Below, piece after piece: positions 33,901 through 44,079 of a stretch of DNA of 64,000 nucleotides (within the stretch, counting starts at the first letter, position 1; each line of letters begins with the position of its first letter). The position numbers and the translations under genes are program-made. The notes below the pieces were generated by a model. The model saw nothing but the letters and a program-made list of their open reading frames with translations, had not been told where the DNA came from and did no database searches. Source of the stretch: Lonicera japonica (lineage: Eukaryota; Streptophyta; Magnoliopsida; Dipsacales; Caprifoliaceae); assembly GCA_021464415.1 (NCBI GenBank), contig JAKCWG010000807.1, forward strand, positions 210,357 to 274,356. Direction: 5' to 3'.

Positions 33901-36900
33901 CAACCAAGTAGGGTATTCGACAACCCGTATGAATCCGACATCCAATTGCTTTGTGACTTCTTCCTTTACCTTGAGTGACCACTCAGGTACTAGTTTTCTT
34001 AACTTTTGCTTGACAGGTTTGCATTCGGGTTTAGTGTGTATTTCATGCATCACAATAGTGGCATCTAAACCCGGCATATCAGCATATGACCAAGCGAAAA
34101 CATTAACAAACTCTTTCAACAAATTTTCTAAGTCTGTTTTTTCATCATGGCTTAATTCGGCCCCAATTTTTATTTCTTTTATATCATCGGTTGTTCCCAA
34201 ATTTATTGTGACCGTGTCTCCTTCAATGGGTTGTATTCGCTGCTCATCATTCAAATTTTCATTCATAATTTCAACATCACAAGAATCAAAGTAAGGGAAA
34301 AGATTGGCAATTTTATTGATAGAAACATCACTTTGCACAGATAGCATACATTCTAAATTTCGTACATTTCTATCAATATTTCTCTCTCTCTGCTTCTTCT
34401 TTCCTTCGATAGGGCGTATAAGATGCACAGGATCCCCAAGGTAATCTTCCTCAATTGCCATGACCTCAAACATATTACCCAGCATATCTTCCTCTTCCAG
34501 TGGCTCGACAGGTGGCCGGGTAATCTTTAACCGAGATGAGAAGGTGTGAGTAAATCCTTCACTGATATATAAGTCTTCTTCATAGAAAATTTCTAATCCC
34601 GGTTGTCTTTTCCCTTCTTCATTTACCCATGGTTCCTGAAACCCGCAGTAAGGAAAGTCTTCACCCTCTTTTATGAACCATCCGTTTAACGAACTATCGG
34701 CAGATACGGCACTTTTCATTCGGCTAAAATCTCCCACATATCCCAACCCGGCAAGAGGACTCGGTTGTTGGAATGGTTCGATCATTTGGGCAATGCCGGC
34801 TTGATATTTTCCCAAACCAATCCCCGGTAAAAATTCCATTTTCCTCATCATCTTTATTACTTGCGTATTCATGGTCGACATATCATCAGGGGGCAGATAA
34901 TTCACAGTCTGCATGGTAAGAGTTTGCACCTTTGGCTCATACGAAAATCCCCCGAGTTGGACATCTTGGCTTCCGATTCCCAATACTGGCGAGTTTTTTG
35001 GGACTATTGTCCTTTCAGGATCTCCCTTGATGATGATGATATCCCCGTTGAAGGGTATTTTCATTTTTTGATGAAGGGAAGAAGGCAGTGCGCCAACCTC
35101 ATGCAACCAAACTCGTCCCAACAACAAATTAAAGCTTGAAGGGATATCTATGACTTGAAACTCAGTGGTAAATGAAGCCGGTCCTATTTGCATACTCAGC
35201 ATGACGGAACCTAATACCTCCCGCTTGGTATTGTCGTATGCTCGTACTGTGACTGGTGATTCTTCCATGGCAGTTAAATCAATACCCAAACGAACAGCAG
35301 TTTTCAACGGGCATACGTTAATTGTAGAACCGTTATCGACAAGCACATATGGTATAGACATTCCATAAGCAACAACGGTGATATGTAGAGCTTGGTTATG
35401 ATCCCGACCCAGTGGTGATAAATCTTCATCAGAAAACCCAAGAACTTGTTTTTGTACCCCCATTGAAGCGATCATCGCTGTTAACTCATTTGGGGTGGCT
35501 TCAAGAGGAACAACCGATTCATCTAACATTCTCATTAGTGCCATACGATGTGGCTTGGATGCTACCAGGAGTCCCCAGATTGAAATTTGGGCTTGTGTTT
35601 TCTTTAATTGTTCAACAACACGCCCTTCTTCCGGGTTTTTTGCAGGTTCGTTGGGAAGAGCGACATCAATAGGTTGCTTGGTATTTGGCGGTTGGTACAC
35701 TCTCCCAGAACGGGTCAATTGTTGGACCCATGTCGCGACCGGATCACTTGCCCCTTCAGGTGTTTCAACTGGAGTTGAAGGTGGCCCCTCATTGACTTGC
35801 GAAACTGTATTCCAGTTGAAGGTGATCATGTTTATCTGTGAGCAATTCTTTCTTGGATGGGTGTTCTTTTTTATTGTTTTTCCTTGGTTATACCCGAGCC
35901 CTTGTCGCCTCGGGTTGCCTTTAAACTGTGGAAAGTGGGCGATCCCTTGATTCTGTTTACCGAGCCCAAAACCTGGTATGAACTGCATTTGTTTCATCCA
36001 GCCCATAACTTTTGGGCTAACCATCTCTTGTGACTGCATGGTGCATGTTTCATCAACGGATAACGCCAACAATGTTTCATCCCCGACTTTTTCAACGGAT
36101 TTCTGGGACCTCGGTGGAGTATATTGAATGACTGTGGGGGAAGGCTTTGGACAGCTGAATTTCCAAACTTCAACATTTTCTGTATTCCCGGCGGGTTTAA
36201 TCAAGAGTACAGGATCTGGTAAATCTGAATCCTCCTCGATAGCATTTATCCGGTGATTGGGGAGGGGATTCCTTGCAACATTCGGGGCTGACGGGTCAGG
36301 AATCTTTTTGTTATCAATTAAGTTCTGGATAGCATGCCGCAGGGCCATACAACTATCGGTAGTGTGTCCGAAGCCTTGGTGATATTCGCAATGTTCATTC
36401 ATGTTCCAATGAGGTGGTATCTGTTGTGGTAATGGCCTTGGATTCATGGGATACATAATCCCGGCTTCTTTCAGTTGTTCGAAAACCTTTCCCAATGGTC
36501 CCGGTAATTGCGAAAAATGTCTATCTCGTGAGCGATTCTGATCAAATGTCCTGAGATTACTGTTGTTGTTGTTACGATATCCCAAATCCCCAATGTTTTT
36601 TACAGAGTTTTGACCAAAGGGGTTGCCGGAATACCCCCGACCGTAGGACCCAGAAGACGTAACTTGATTGATGGCAGACGTGGAAGTCTTCTTGTACTGT
36701 GAAGCGGATTTTTTGATTTCAGCCTGTTTGGCTAATTCCTCCTCAATTTCGTTGCCTACGTGGAGTAAGGCTTTGAACCTGCCAAAGAACTGGTGTCCCA
36801 TTTGGGTCCGAATATCTGGTTTCAAATTCTTCACAATCATTCCGAGTTGTTCCTCTTCATCTAGGCGCTCCACCATTTGGGCGGCCAGTTCCCTCCATCT

Positions 36901-38061
36901 TGTTACAAACTCACTAATACTCTCATTCTCCTTCTGCTTAGCCATCTCTAGATGTTTCCTTGTAACTTTAAGTTCCTCATTAGTTTTGTACTGTGACACA
37001 AACTCTTGGACAATGGCGGACCATGATCTAACACGATGCTTTTCAAGGTTCAAAAACCAACTCTGGGCTGGTCCTGCCAAAGTGAGGTGAAAGGAATTGG
37101 CTAATTCAGCCTCACCGAGATCATAAATTCTCATTGAACGGACATAAGATTTCAGATGGAGTTCTGGTGGTGTAGTGCCTGTAAATTTTGGGATGGAGGG
37201 CATCTTAAAACCCACGGGATAACGAGCCTCAGGGTATAAGTTGTAGCTTTGCATCTGGGTTAAATCGTTCGAACTCTCAGCTACTTTTTGGGTAAGTGCT
37301 TTCAACTGCTCCTTAAGCTCAGACAAGTCTCTATCCCCCCGGTGAGTTTCTATTGGCGTGGGGCCCTCCCCTTGGATACTCATGGGCCTTCTCATTGGGT
37401 CATAATACGGATCGTGGTATGGTTCATGGACCGGTTGCATCTGTGGAGGGGCTTGATTGGTCAGGTCCTGTTGTAACCAATTGCCGACCGGATCAGGCAT
37501 GGGTTTGGGTTGGTTCAACTGTTCATATGGCGGTGGTACTTCGGTATGAACTGAGAGTGGCGGTGGTGGTGGTAGAATAACCGGAGTTTCTCTTGGTGAT
37601 TCTGTCATGCGCCCTTTAGCCAACTCGTCCAACTTGGCACGAGTATTTTTATTGTCACTTAATAACATGGTCATGCTTTGGTTCAAATTCATCAACATTC
37701 GATACATATCTTCGGGATTCGGTAACGGGGCATTCATGTTTCCGCTTGAACTGGCTAGGTTTGGATCAACATTCAAGGATGGAGTATGATGTAGCGGCTG
37801 ACCCCCAACAGTATTATTCTGCGGCATTCCCGGGTTTGGGTAAAAAGGACCGGGCGGCGGATCCGCTGCATTGTTCAATTGGTTGTTCACATTCCGGTTC
37901 GGGGTATTCTGATCCATGTTTTCAGAGGAATCTGGTCTGACGAGTCTCCCGGTGCTATCTCTTCCAGCCCACACAGAGGCCAGGATGAATATCTGCTGTT
38001 GCGGAAAAAAGGACAAATTCGATCGCGTGCATTCCCCCGGAAAATAACAACAATATATCAT
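30946..38061 (-). CDS. gag-pol: Tat-lineage gag-pro-pol polyprotein, copy B (intact)
   Basis: One open frame of 2371 codons. Gag: capsid-like domain about residues 290-450; zinc knuckle CX2HX4HX4C at 558-571. G-patch-like segments (GLGK ... GLGY) at about 688-723 and 1071-1108 flank the protease, whose active site is DNGS at 909-912. RT about 1360-1560 with MPFGL and YVDD at 1502-1505. First RNase H and connection about 1610-1740. Second, archaeal-type RNase H about 1795-1920 with D1799, E1837, D1861 and D1911; this double RNase H marks the Tat lineage. Integrase: HHCC with H2030, H2034, C2061, C2064, then D2093, D2154 and E2189. True translation may begin at Met49 (ATG 37917), because the preceding 48 codons are not conserved in copy C. 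No frameshift separates gag from pol, and there is no extra frame upstream. Confidence 0.92.
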   Translation of the reverse strand: MIYCCYFPGECTRSNLSFFPQQQIFILASVWAGRDSTGRLVRPDSSENMDQNTPNRNVNNQLNNAADPPPGPFYPNPGMPQNNTVGGQPLHHTPSLNVDPNLASSSGNMNAPLPNPEDMYRMLMNLNQSMTMLLSDNKNTRAKLDELAKGRMTESPRETPVILPPPPPLSVHTEVPPPYEQLNQPKPMPDPVGNWLQQDLTNQAPPQMQPVHEPYHDPYYDPMRRPMSIQGEGPTPIETHRGDRDLSELKEQLKALTQKVAESSNDLTQMQSYNLYPEARYPVGFKMPSIPKFTGTTPPELHLKSYVRSMRIYDLGEAELANSFHLTLAGPAQSWFLNLEKHRVRSWSAIVQEFVSQYKTNEELKVTRKHLEMAKQKENESISEFVTRWRELAAQMVERLDEEEQLGMIVKNLKPDIRTQMGHQFFGRFKALLHVGNEIEEELAKQAEIKKSASQYKKTSTSAINQVTSSGSYGRGYSGNPFGQNSVKNIGDLGYRNNNNSNLRTFDQNRSRDRHFSQLPGPLGKVFEQLKEAGIMYPMNPRPLPQQIPPHWNMNEHCEYHQGFGHTTDSCMALRHAIQNLIDNKKIPDPSAPNVARNPLPNHRINAIEEDSDLPDPVLLIKPAGNTENVEVWKFSCPKPSPTVIQYTPPRSQKSVEKVGDETLLALSVDETCTMQSQEMVSPKVMGWMKQMQFIPGFGLGKQNQGIAHFPQFKGNPRRQGLGYNQGKTIKKNTHPRKNCSQINMITFNWNTVSQVNEGPPSTPVETPEGASDPVATWVQQLTRSGRVYQPPNTKQPIDVALPNEPAKNPEEGRVVEQLKKTQAQISIWGLLVASKPHRMALMRMLDESVVPLEATPNELTAMIASMGVQKQVLGFSDEDLSPLGRDHNQALHITVVAYGMSIPYVLVDNGSTINVCPLKTAVRLGIDLTAMEESPVTVRAYDNTKREVLGSVMLSMQIGPASFTTEFQVIDIPSSFNLLLGRVWLHEVGALPSSLHQKMKIPFNGDIIIIKGDPERTIVPKNSPVLGIGSQDVQLGGFSYEPKVQTLTMQTVNYLPPDDMSTMNTQVIKMMRKMEFLPGIGLGKYQAGIAQMIEPFQQPSPLAGLGYVGDFSRMKSAVSADSSLNGWFIKEGEDFPYCGFQEPWVNEEGKRQPGLEIFYEEDLYISEGFTHTFSSRLKITRPPVEPLEEEDMLGNMFEVMAIEEDYLGDPVHLIRPIEGKKKQRERNIDRNVRNLECMLSVQSDVSINKIANLFPYFDSCDVEIMNENLNDEQRIQPIEGDTVTINLGTTDDIKEIKIGAELSHDEKTDLENLLKEFVNVFAWSYADMPGLDATIVMHEIHTKPECKPVKQKLRKLVPEWSLKVKEEVTKQLDVGFIRVVEYPTWLANIVPVPKANGKVRVCVDYRNLNAACPKDDFPLPNIDLIVDNTANHALKSFVDGFAGYNQIKMHPDHQEKTAFITPWGTYCYTVMPFGLKNAGATYQRAATTLFHDLIHKEVEVYVDDMIIKSLDRASHVETLRIFFERLMQFQMRLNPQKCVFGVTKGKMLGYIVSRKGIEVDPAKVKAIQEMPIPKTEREIRGFLGRLQFISRFISQLTRTCEPIFKLLQKSSDGQWNEQCQEAFDKIKQYLSNPPVLAPPQVGIPLILYMSVNDSSVGAMLAQHLLKTRTEQAIYYLSKKLSPGEQNYTALEKSCAALVWATQKLRHYMLVFSVILISRLDPLRYLFEKPMLTNRMAKWMFLLSEFDISYVTQKAVKGQVIADHLAGNPIIDAELQDFEFPDESIMEITKDDEWKMYFDGACNRNGNGIGILLISPDQTHAPMSFRLEFPCTNNIAEYEACIVGLEIALQKGVRKIQVFGDSALIIHQILKKWKIKEEKLVPFLTQLEETSEKFDCIEFFYIPRTQNNFADALATLASMIEIPGEKEEIQIQIQRRINPVFCLSLDVERGNEIDQKVWYYDIWQLLKHNEYPSHADKTTRVTLRRLASRFIICAGKLYRRNDDGIHLQCLDEEKSRAMMEQIHSGECGPHMSGHTLARKIVRQGYYWLTMQKDCFEYVKGCHQCQIYAKAQRLPPKELYPMTSPWPFSIWGIDIIGKISPKGSNGHEYILVAIDYFTKWVEAESYKDLNARKVARFIRHNIICRYGVPHEIISDNGTHFEGEANKIMEEYGIRRHKSSPYRPQTNGAVEAANKNLKNIISKMVKSGRDWPEKLPYALWGYRTTERVSTGSTPFSLTYGMEAVLPVEMEIPSLRVILENQVTESDWVKARYEELAMIDENRLRASYQHQGYQKRIAKAFNRKIRDRSIIVGDLVLKEIREPARDPRGKFSPKWTGPYIVTKILSGGAVLLTDIDGQELNLPVNLDRLKKYYQ

Positions 38062-38936
38062 TTAGAAATTGCCGGACCTTATCCAGAAATACATCGATCG
38101 GGACGAAAATAAACACACAAAAAAGTTTTTCTTTAGGTGAGATTGAAAACAGACCAACGGCAACAACTTGAGAGTCCCGTATAGCGGTAGGGTAGGAATA
38201 GAATTCCATGGGTTCCCTGACCGTCTATAGTTTTGGGAAATCATTTTGAAAAGAGTTTTTTTTTTCGAAAAATCATTTGAAAAATATGGGAAGGTCTCTC
38301 CTCATGAGTTGCTTTGTTCATGGAATCAGGGCTTCCGCTCACTAGATTCTCACGACTGTTGGTCATTAAAACCATGCATAAAATCTTTGTGTTCTAAGCT
38401 GACTCCCCTATATGCAAGCGTGGCTGAAGAGGGTAAGGTTTAAGGCTCCCTCCTATTTGGCAGGTCTTACGATATACCTCAAGAGCGCAGGTACGTGTAA
38501 GAACCTTTTGATATACATCCCGGGTACGTGAGTGTTCTCGTCACTCTATATACCTCGGTAAGTACTTGGCCAAGGAGAGTGGTCCCAGGCGCTTTTGGCT
38601 AGTGCAGACCCGCAAGTCCACGGCCTAGTCACGACTCTGGTCCCGAGGTTGATAGGGTAAATTCACACTCGCGAAAATGCATGATAAGACGTGAGTGCGT
38701 GCAAAATAACAATATGGCAGTTCATTATTGATCAATTCTTTAGGGTTTGTTACTGTAATTTACACAATTTTAATTATGAAAAAGATCTTCCTCACATAAT
38801 TAGCAAATAAAGGCATCAGGGTATCCACCTAAATCGTTTCTATGTTATCCTAGAACTAAGGCTTACAAGACCTAAACCTAATAAATAACAGGAATTAAAT
38901 ATATGATCCATTATGTCAGAGCTTAGTTCTCTACTC
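38062..38936 (-). other. 5' leader of copy B
   Basis: Untranslated region from the primer-binding site to gag-pol. The leader probably continues to 37918: a CT-rich tract followed by GCAACAG (about 38010-37995) could be a splice acceptor just before the likely start. It contains the CGAATTTGTCC...TTTTTTCC motif at 38021-38003. Confidence 0.55.
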
Positions 38937-38954
38937 TCCCCAGCAGAGTCGCCA
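38937..38954 (-). other. Primer-binding site, copy B
   Basis: TGGCGACTCTGCTGGGGA on the element strand, one base from the LTR3 inner end; identical to copy A. tRNA-Arg type by comparison with known Tat/Ogre elements (from memory). Confidence 0.75.
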
Positions 38955-38955
38955 C

Positions 38956-40326
38956 TGTGAGAATCCGGACCCATACCCCCGAGAAGGAGAAAAGAGTAGT
39001 CCTTTCTCGGTTTTATTTGAAAACGTGTTTTGTAGAGTCGCCAGTTTGTTTTACGAGAAAACAAACAAAAGGTCGTACGAAGGATAATTCGAAAACGAAC
39101 TATCTTTCATACGTTTGAAACCAGAGATTTATTTTGAAAATTGACTTTGCTAGGGTTCGGGAACTACATTACGAATTGGGAAGGTGTTAGGCACCCAATT
39201 CGCCCTTTCGGTCTCTTAATGGATCATGTATTTAATTCCTATTTTAGATATCTTGCAAGTAGTTCGAATGGTTTTTTAGAATAGTCCTTTCCGGATAAAT
39301 TTAGTTTAAAACAATATTTTGAAATCAGACTCGAGCTTTGCGAGCGCCTACGTATTCATTCGTAGAATGAAATCAGAGTCTCGTAGTTCCTTTCTTTTGG
39401 AAACTGTTTTTGTATTTTTGTTTGTTTTGAAAACGTGTCAAAACAGGTTTTAGATTTCTTGTAAAACTTAGAAAGGATTTGTTTTGAAAGCAGTAAACTT
39501 CTTTGCAAGTTATCTAATTTTTTATATTAAAAACGAAATTAAATGCAGTACTGAAATTAAGGATTTGGTAGAAAGTTATACCTGCTGCGCTTGCAGAAGA
39601 TAGGAGGACTTTGCCTTGACTTCCTTTTTTCTCTAAAGCTTTCTCTCTCTAGAGCTTTCTCTCACTAGCCTTCTCTCAGAATTTCTCTAAAAATGACTTT
39701 CTAGAGACTTTGACAAAGCTCCTTCTTACCCAAAATACTATTCAATGTTGATGCCTCTAAAATGGGATCCCAAGGGTCCTATTTATAGCAACATTTGCGC
39801 CAAAAACGCTCCAAAAGAGGCCAACCGCAGGGGTAGCCGCATGGGGTGCGGCTGGGGCGTGCGACAGGGGTGTGCCAGCCGTACGGCTGGCAGGTAGCCG
39901 TACGGTTGGGCGTGCGGCTAGGGGGTGCGGTTAGAAGGTGCCAACCGTACGGTTGGCAGGTAGCCGTACGGTTGGGCGTGCGACAGGGGGGTGCGGCTAG
40001 GAGGTGCCAACCGTACGGTTGGCAGATAGCCGTACGGTTGGTCGTGCGACAGGGGGGTGCGGCTGGCTCATAAAAATGTGCAGGAGCGCTCGGAAAAAAC
40101 CAAATTTTCTAACGGGGCGCTGCCCCGCACCCCGCGACCTGACCGGGCAGGTCGATCCCCGTCCTAGTAAGCGAAGAGGCAACAAGGGTTATCTTAGACT
40201 CCCAACGTGTCCAAAATTGGAGTCTTTCCTATCAGTCTTTCTACATGTATGATGATTCATGATTAAATGCAGGATGCTTAAAGAAAATCAGTATTCGCAC
40301 GAGAGTCGTGGATTGGGGTGTTCACA
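38956..40326 (-). mobile_element. LTR3, 5' LTR of copy B
   Basis: 1371-bp LTR, TGTGAGAATCC to GTGTTCACA in plus orientation. It differs from LTR2 by about nine changes. Right flank GTAAC is genomic DNA; no matching repeat occurs at the left edge of the array (CCTTT before 3372). Confidence 0.9.
39780..40066 (-). promoter_or_regulatory. LTR3 U3 promoter driving copy B gag-pol
   Basis: Same array as LTR2 with perfect CCGTACGG-centred palindromes, ending in TATAAATA on the minus strand at 39787-39780. Transcripts from here run through gag-pol and then antisense through the DUF7745-like and PMD genes. Confidence 0.7.
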
Positions 40327-40599
40327 GTAACGAAGAAATTACGATATCTCAAAGTTAGCTAGAATTTACGAATCGCAAAGGACTAAAACTTCCTATTTAC
40401 CAATCGAAATTGATTCGGACCACCCGAATCATCAAACGATCACCCAAATGAGTATAAATAAGCTAATATAATTCAATTTAAAATAATTTAAAGTACGGGG
40501 TATTACAGTAGTGATCTTTCGATCTCGTGTCACATGTGAACTATTAAATTTTATTTAAGATTTGTGCTGCAAAAATTTGATGTGTTGTGCTAATAATAA
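40327..40599. other. AT-rich flank of the array
   Basis: No coding sequence. GGGGTATTACAG near 40498 resembles a degraded LTR terminus of the TGTAACACCCC type, so this may be the tail of another repeat. It does not continue element X. Confidence 0.35.
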
Positions 40600-41471
40600 T
40601 GTCCTTTTATTTTTTTGACTTTTGCTGAAAATTCTGCGATTTGGCATACTAGACTTGGTCTTATAGACCAGGACATAATGAATCAATTAGTTAGAGAGGG
40701 CTTATTAGGTCAGCTCGCTAAAGTAACTTTGCCTAATTGTGAGCATTGCTTAGTCAAAAAGTTAACTAGGAAACCGTTTGAAAAAGCCACTAGAGCATCT
40801 TTTCATTTGCAATTAATAGATTTAGACATCTGTGGCCCACTTAGTGTGAAGGTAAGGCATGGTGCTAGCTATTTAAGCAGCTCTGTGATGGAAAAGGAAT
40901 CCAGAGGTAGTTAAGTATTCCATATACTCTACAGCAAAATGGTGTAGTGGAGAGAAGGAATAGAACCTTTATGAATATGGTTAGATCGATGATGGCGCAA
41001 GCTAATCTCCCAATATCTTTCTGGGGGGATGCTATCTTAGTTGCAGCCCACATCCTCAACCGTGTGCCTTCCAAATTTGTTTCATTAATGCCTTATGAGC
41101 TTTGAATGGGTAAGAAGCCTGACTTAAGCCATTTGCACCCAAGGGGGGGGGGCAAGGTATGTTCACACTAGTTCCCATTCACATGGGAAACTAGGCCATA
41201 GGGTGTATAAGTGCGTATTCATTAGATATTCTGAGTAATCTAAAGGATATGCAATGCTTGGTGACCAAGAAGATGGAACTGTTTCTGAGATTGAGTCATG
41301 AGATGTGGATTTCCTAAAGAAGAAATTCCCTAAGAGAGGGGATGTGGACATAAACATTAAGTTGTTTGAAATGGTTGAATCGAACGAAGGCATTTCAAAT
41401 CTGAATGAGGATGTTGAGAGCTACTCCCTTCCTAGTGGGAGTGTGCGACCTCGTAGTAGGAGTGTCAATTT
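40600..41471 (+). pseudogene. Ty1/copia pol fragment (integrase region), degenerate
   Basis: A plus-strand frame at 40615-40914 reads as the GAG-pre-integrase and integrase zinc region of copia elements: WHTRLG, then CEHCLVKK and KPFEKATRASF, then DICGPLSVK. The catalytic middle is deleted around 40870-40900. Similarity resumes in another frame with QQNGVVERRNRTF and ILNRVPSK, then decays through stops and a G-run (41144-41151). RT and LTRs are not recognised, so it is an old fragment. Confidence 0.75.
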
Positions 41472-43238
41472 GTAAAACCCCCGCCTTAGTTTACAGGATA
41501 ACACCCATAATTAAGGCCTGGAGTGTCATTAACCCACCTTAGTTAGACTAAGATAGGTGTATGAGAAAAGTATAAATCAATAACAATACATGCATCAAGT
41601 AAGGATAAGTACGGGATACAAACTGATATTATAACTTGCACACGTGCATCACAGTTATACAAAACCAAGCTATGCAAATTCCCAAAAGTATATGCAATCC
41701 TCGGGCTAGCCGTGGCTTCCCGAAAAACATACATACTACCAAAAATTTAACCATAGTATCAGAGCTCTATGTCGTCCCAGGTCCCTCCATACTCTTGCAT
41801 TCATTAGACTCCTCAGTACCTGTAATATTTTAAAAAATGGGATGAGCTATACGCTTAGTAGAGGTGATAACAACGAGAGTATTATATTAAAAAAAAACAC
41901 TTCAGTTTAAGATCATAAGTTTTATAAACAATGCATGCATATGTCAATGCATGTTACCTCCCTTGTGTCAACCTTAGAGCCACGCAGCCAGAATATATCA
42001 ATACTGGTTCAAAATTTAATAAGGGCCTGACTGCCCGAGAGAATAATCTGATAGTTGTCATAAACTGGCCCATTGGCCTCAGAGAAAACCACGCAACCAT
42101 GACTGAGTTGGACCACAAGTCCATCAATAGAATCATAACAACAGAATCGTTAGTGCCTAGCTGTTGTCTAGATTTTCGGGCTACCCACCGCTGGCTCTAG
42201 ACAGTCGACTCGTTGCTATCCTTCGGAGCTTTAGGAATTTTCAACCCAAAGGCACCAGGCCCTACTTATTTTCCATACCAGCAGGCACAAACATATACAT
42301 ATCTCCCTTCATCATAAAAGGGAAAGAATAAAAACATATCTGAATCCATGTCTGGATCGCATCATACCCCAAAATGATATAGTCATTTTAGCAAGGTTCA
42401 TTCATCATGAATAAGAAGTATACACCCCCTAGACGGGCTATAAGAATAGTTCTAAACTTTCCAAGGGACCTCCAACATTGTGGTTGACACAATGATAATA
42501 TATGGTATGCAGAACATGCTATTAAACATGCAGATAAAGCAATTTATGCCATGTACACCCAAAAAAATCTCATTACATATCTCTTGGTACACACAATTCA
42601 TCAACCAACCAGTTCTAGTAGCAAACATCATTCGTACAACCAAGAGATATTTCATATAGTTCAATTAACAATTTATATTGGGTGTAAATGGTATATCTTG
42701 CCCCAAATCTTTCATTCATAACCATATAAAATATAAAAACAACATGAACTATTTTCTTCCAAACAAATATAAATCAAACACAAGGATTCTTGAGTAATAA
42801 AATCATATTATCAAGTTTTAAAGGCCAGAGAACCCCTACCTCAACTTATTAGCGATGGAGAAGCAGGAAAAATGAAGGTTTTGGCCTCTCCCCTAAGCGA
42901 ACCTCACATTTTCATCCGAGGTCCAAATCAGTCCCTGTTTATGCTATTGGAAAGGTGGTTCGATAACCTAAAATTTTCATGTTTTGACCGAAAGCCAATT
43001 CACACTCCTCGTTGGTCAAAGCAGCATGCGAAATAGGCCGCGTGGTGAAATCTAATCATTCGGTAGCACTTCAACAGAGCACTGTCTTCGACAAATTTTT
43101 GGGAATTATCCATCCAGAATTTGAGGATATTTCCTCTTAGAAGGTTGTAGAGCTTTAAATTAGCTTTTTATGGACATAAAGATCACCTAAATTGGAGTTC
43201 TGAGCAAGAAGTTAGGGCCAAAATACTAACACTGATGG
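41472..43238. mobile_element. LTR-like relic starting TGTAAAACCCCCGCC
   Basis: Non-coding and AT-rich. It starts with a TGTAA-type terminus directly after the copia fragment. The block near 41830-41870 (AAAATGGGATGAGC) matches the AAAATGGGAGTGAGCC block of the solo LTR at 47189-49784, and that near 43140-43215 (TTGTAGAG ... GAAGTTAGGG) matches 49460-49540. It is therefore a diverged LTR of a related family in the same orientation, cut off near 43238. Orientation relative to transcription is unresolved. Confidence 0.5.
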
Positions 43239-44079
43239 GATTGATCAATCGACTGAAAGGGTCCTGAGCTCGATTATAAAGGCAAAACAGAGCTCATTTC
43301 GTCCCAAACATTCACACCCACTTAGAGAGGTTAGAGATGGCGATTGAGGGGAGATTTTAGGAGTTTTTGTGAGGGTTTGATCACTCTTAAACTTAATTTA
43401 ACTAAATCATCTTCAAATCATCACCCCCATCATCATCTTCCTCCTCAATTTATCTTCCTCCATTAATGAGGGTTTGAAGCTCCAATTTGGGAATTTCGAA
43501 ATTATGGACTCGTGGCTTGATTCGTCGCACATACGTCGGAGAAGTATCTTATCTCAGGTGGGAATACTAGCACTCTAACTTGTTTCCAAACTATTATGTG
43601 ATGCATATTGATTTTGCACAACAAATTGGGGGTTCCCTTTAAGGCTTGTTGATATACATATGTATGGGGTTGTGGGTTGAGATTTATGCTCAGTTTTCTT
43701 AATTAATACTTGTTCTTGCTATAATTTCATGTTACTTTGTGAGAATCATGTTATAAACTAAAGTATTATAAGCCCTAGAGATATTTGGTAGCGCGTATTC
43801 ACGTATACCCATTTTATGGTTACATATATTATATTACGTATTGTAAATTGGGTTTTTTACGAGGTTTGAACTATGTTATTATTGGTATGAAACCTACACA
43901 TTATAGAAGTTATATGCAATTGATCCCACATATATCACTAAGCTAATAAGGGTTTACTCCATTAAGCATACAAGAAATCCTACCTATACGCTAGGGTACT
44001 TAGCTAGAAATTTTATAAGACTATGAAATGCTTTGGATGTATATATATGGTTGTAAGCGAAGTGGAGTTGCATATTACT

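Larger units (their letters stand above)
21792..40326 (-). mobile_element. Tat-lineage LTR retrotransposon copy B (18.5 kb, coding-intact)
   Basis: Complete minus-strand element between LTR3 (5') and LTR2 (3'). In element order: LTR, primer-binding site, leader, an uninterrupted gag-pro-pol frame, an antisense single-exon DUF7745-like gene, an antisense five-exon PMD gene, a tandem-repeat block, a polypurine tract with stem-loops, and the LTR. LTR2 and LTR3 differ at about 0.7% of positions, so the copy is young relative to A's 3' half and to C. There is no target-site duplication because LTR2 is fused to copy A. This is the best candidate in the window for an element able to move. Confidence 0.9.

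Noticed and set aside
3367..40331. Array as a single insertion with target duplication
   Set aside because: Left flank CCTTT and right flank GTAAC differ and X does not resume on the right.
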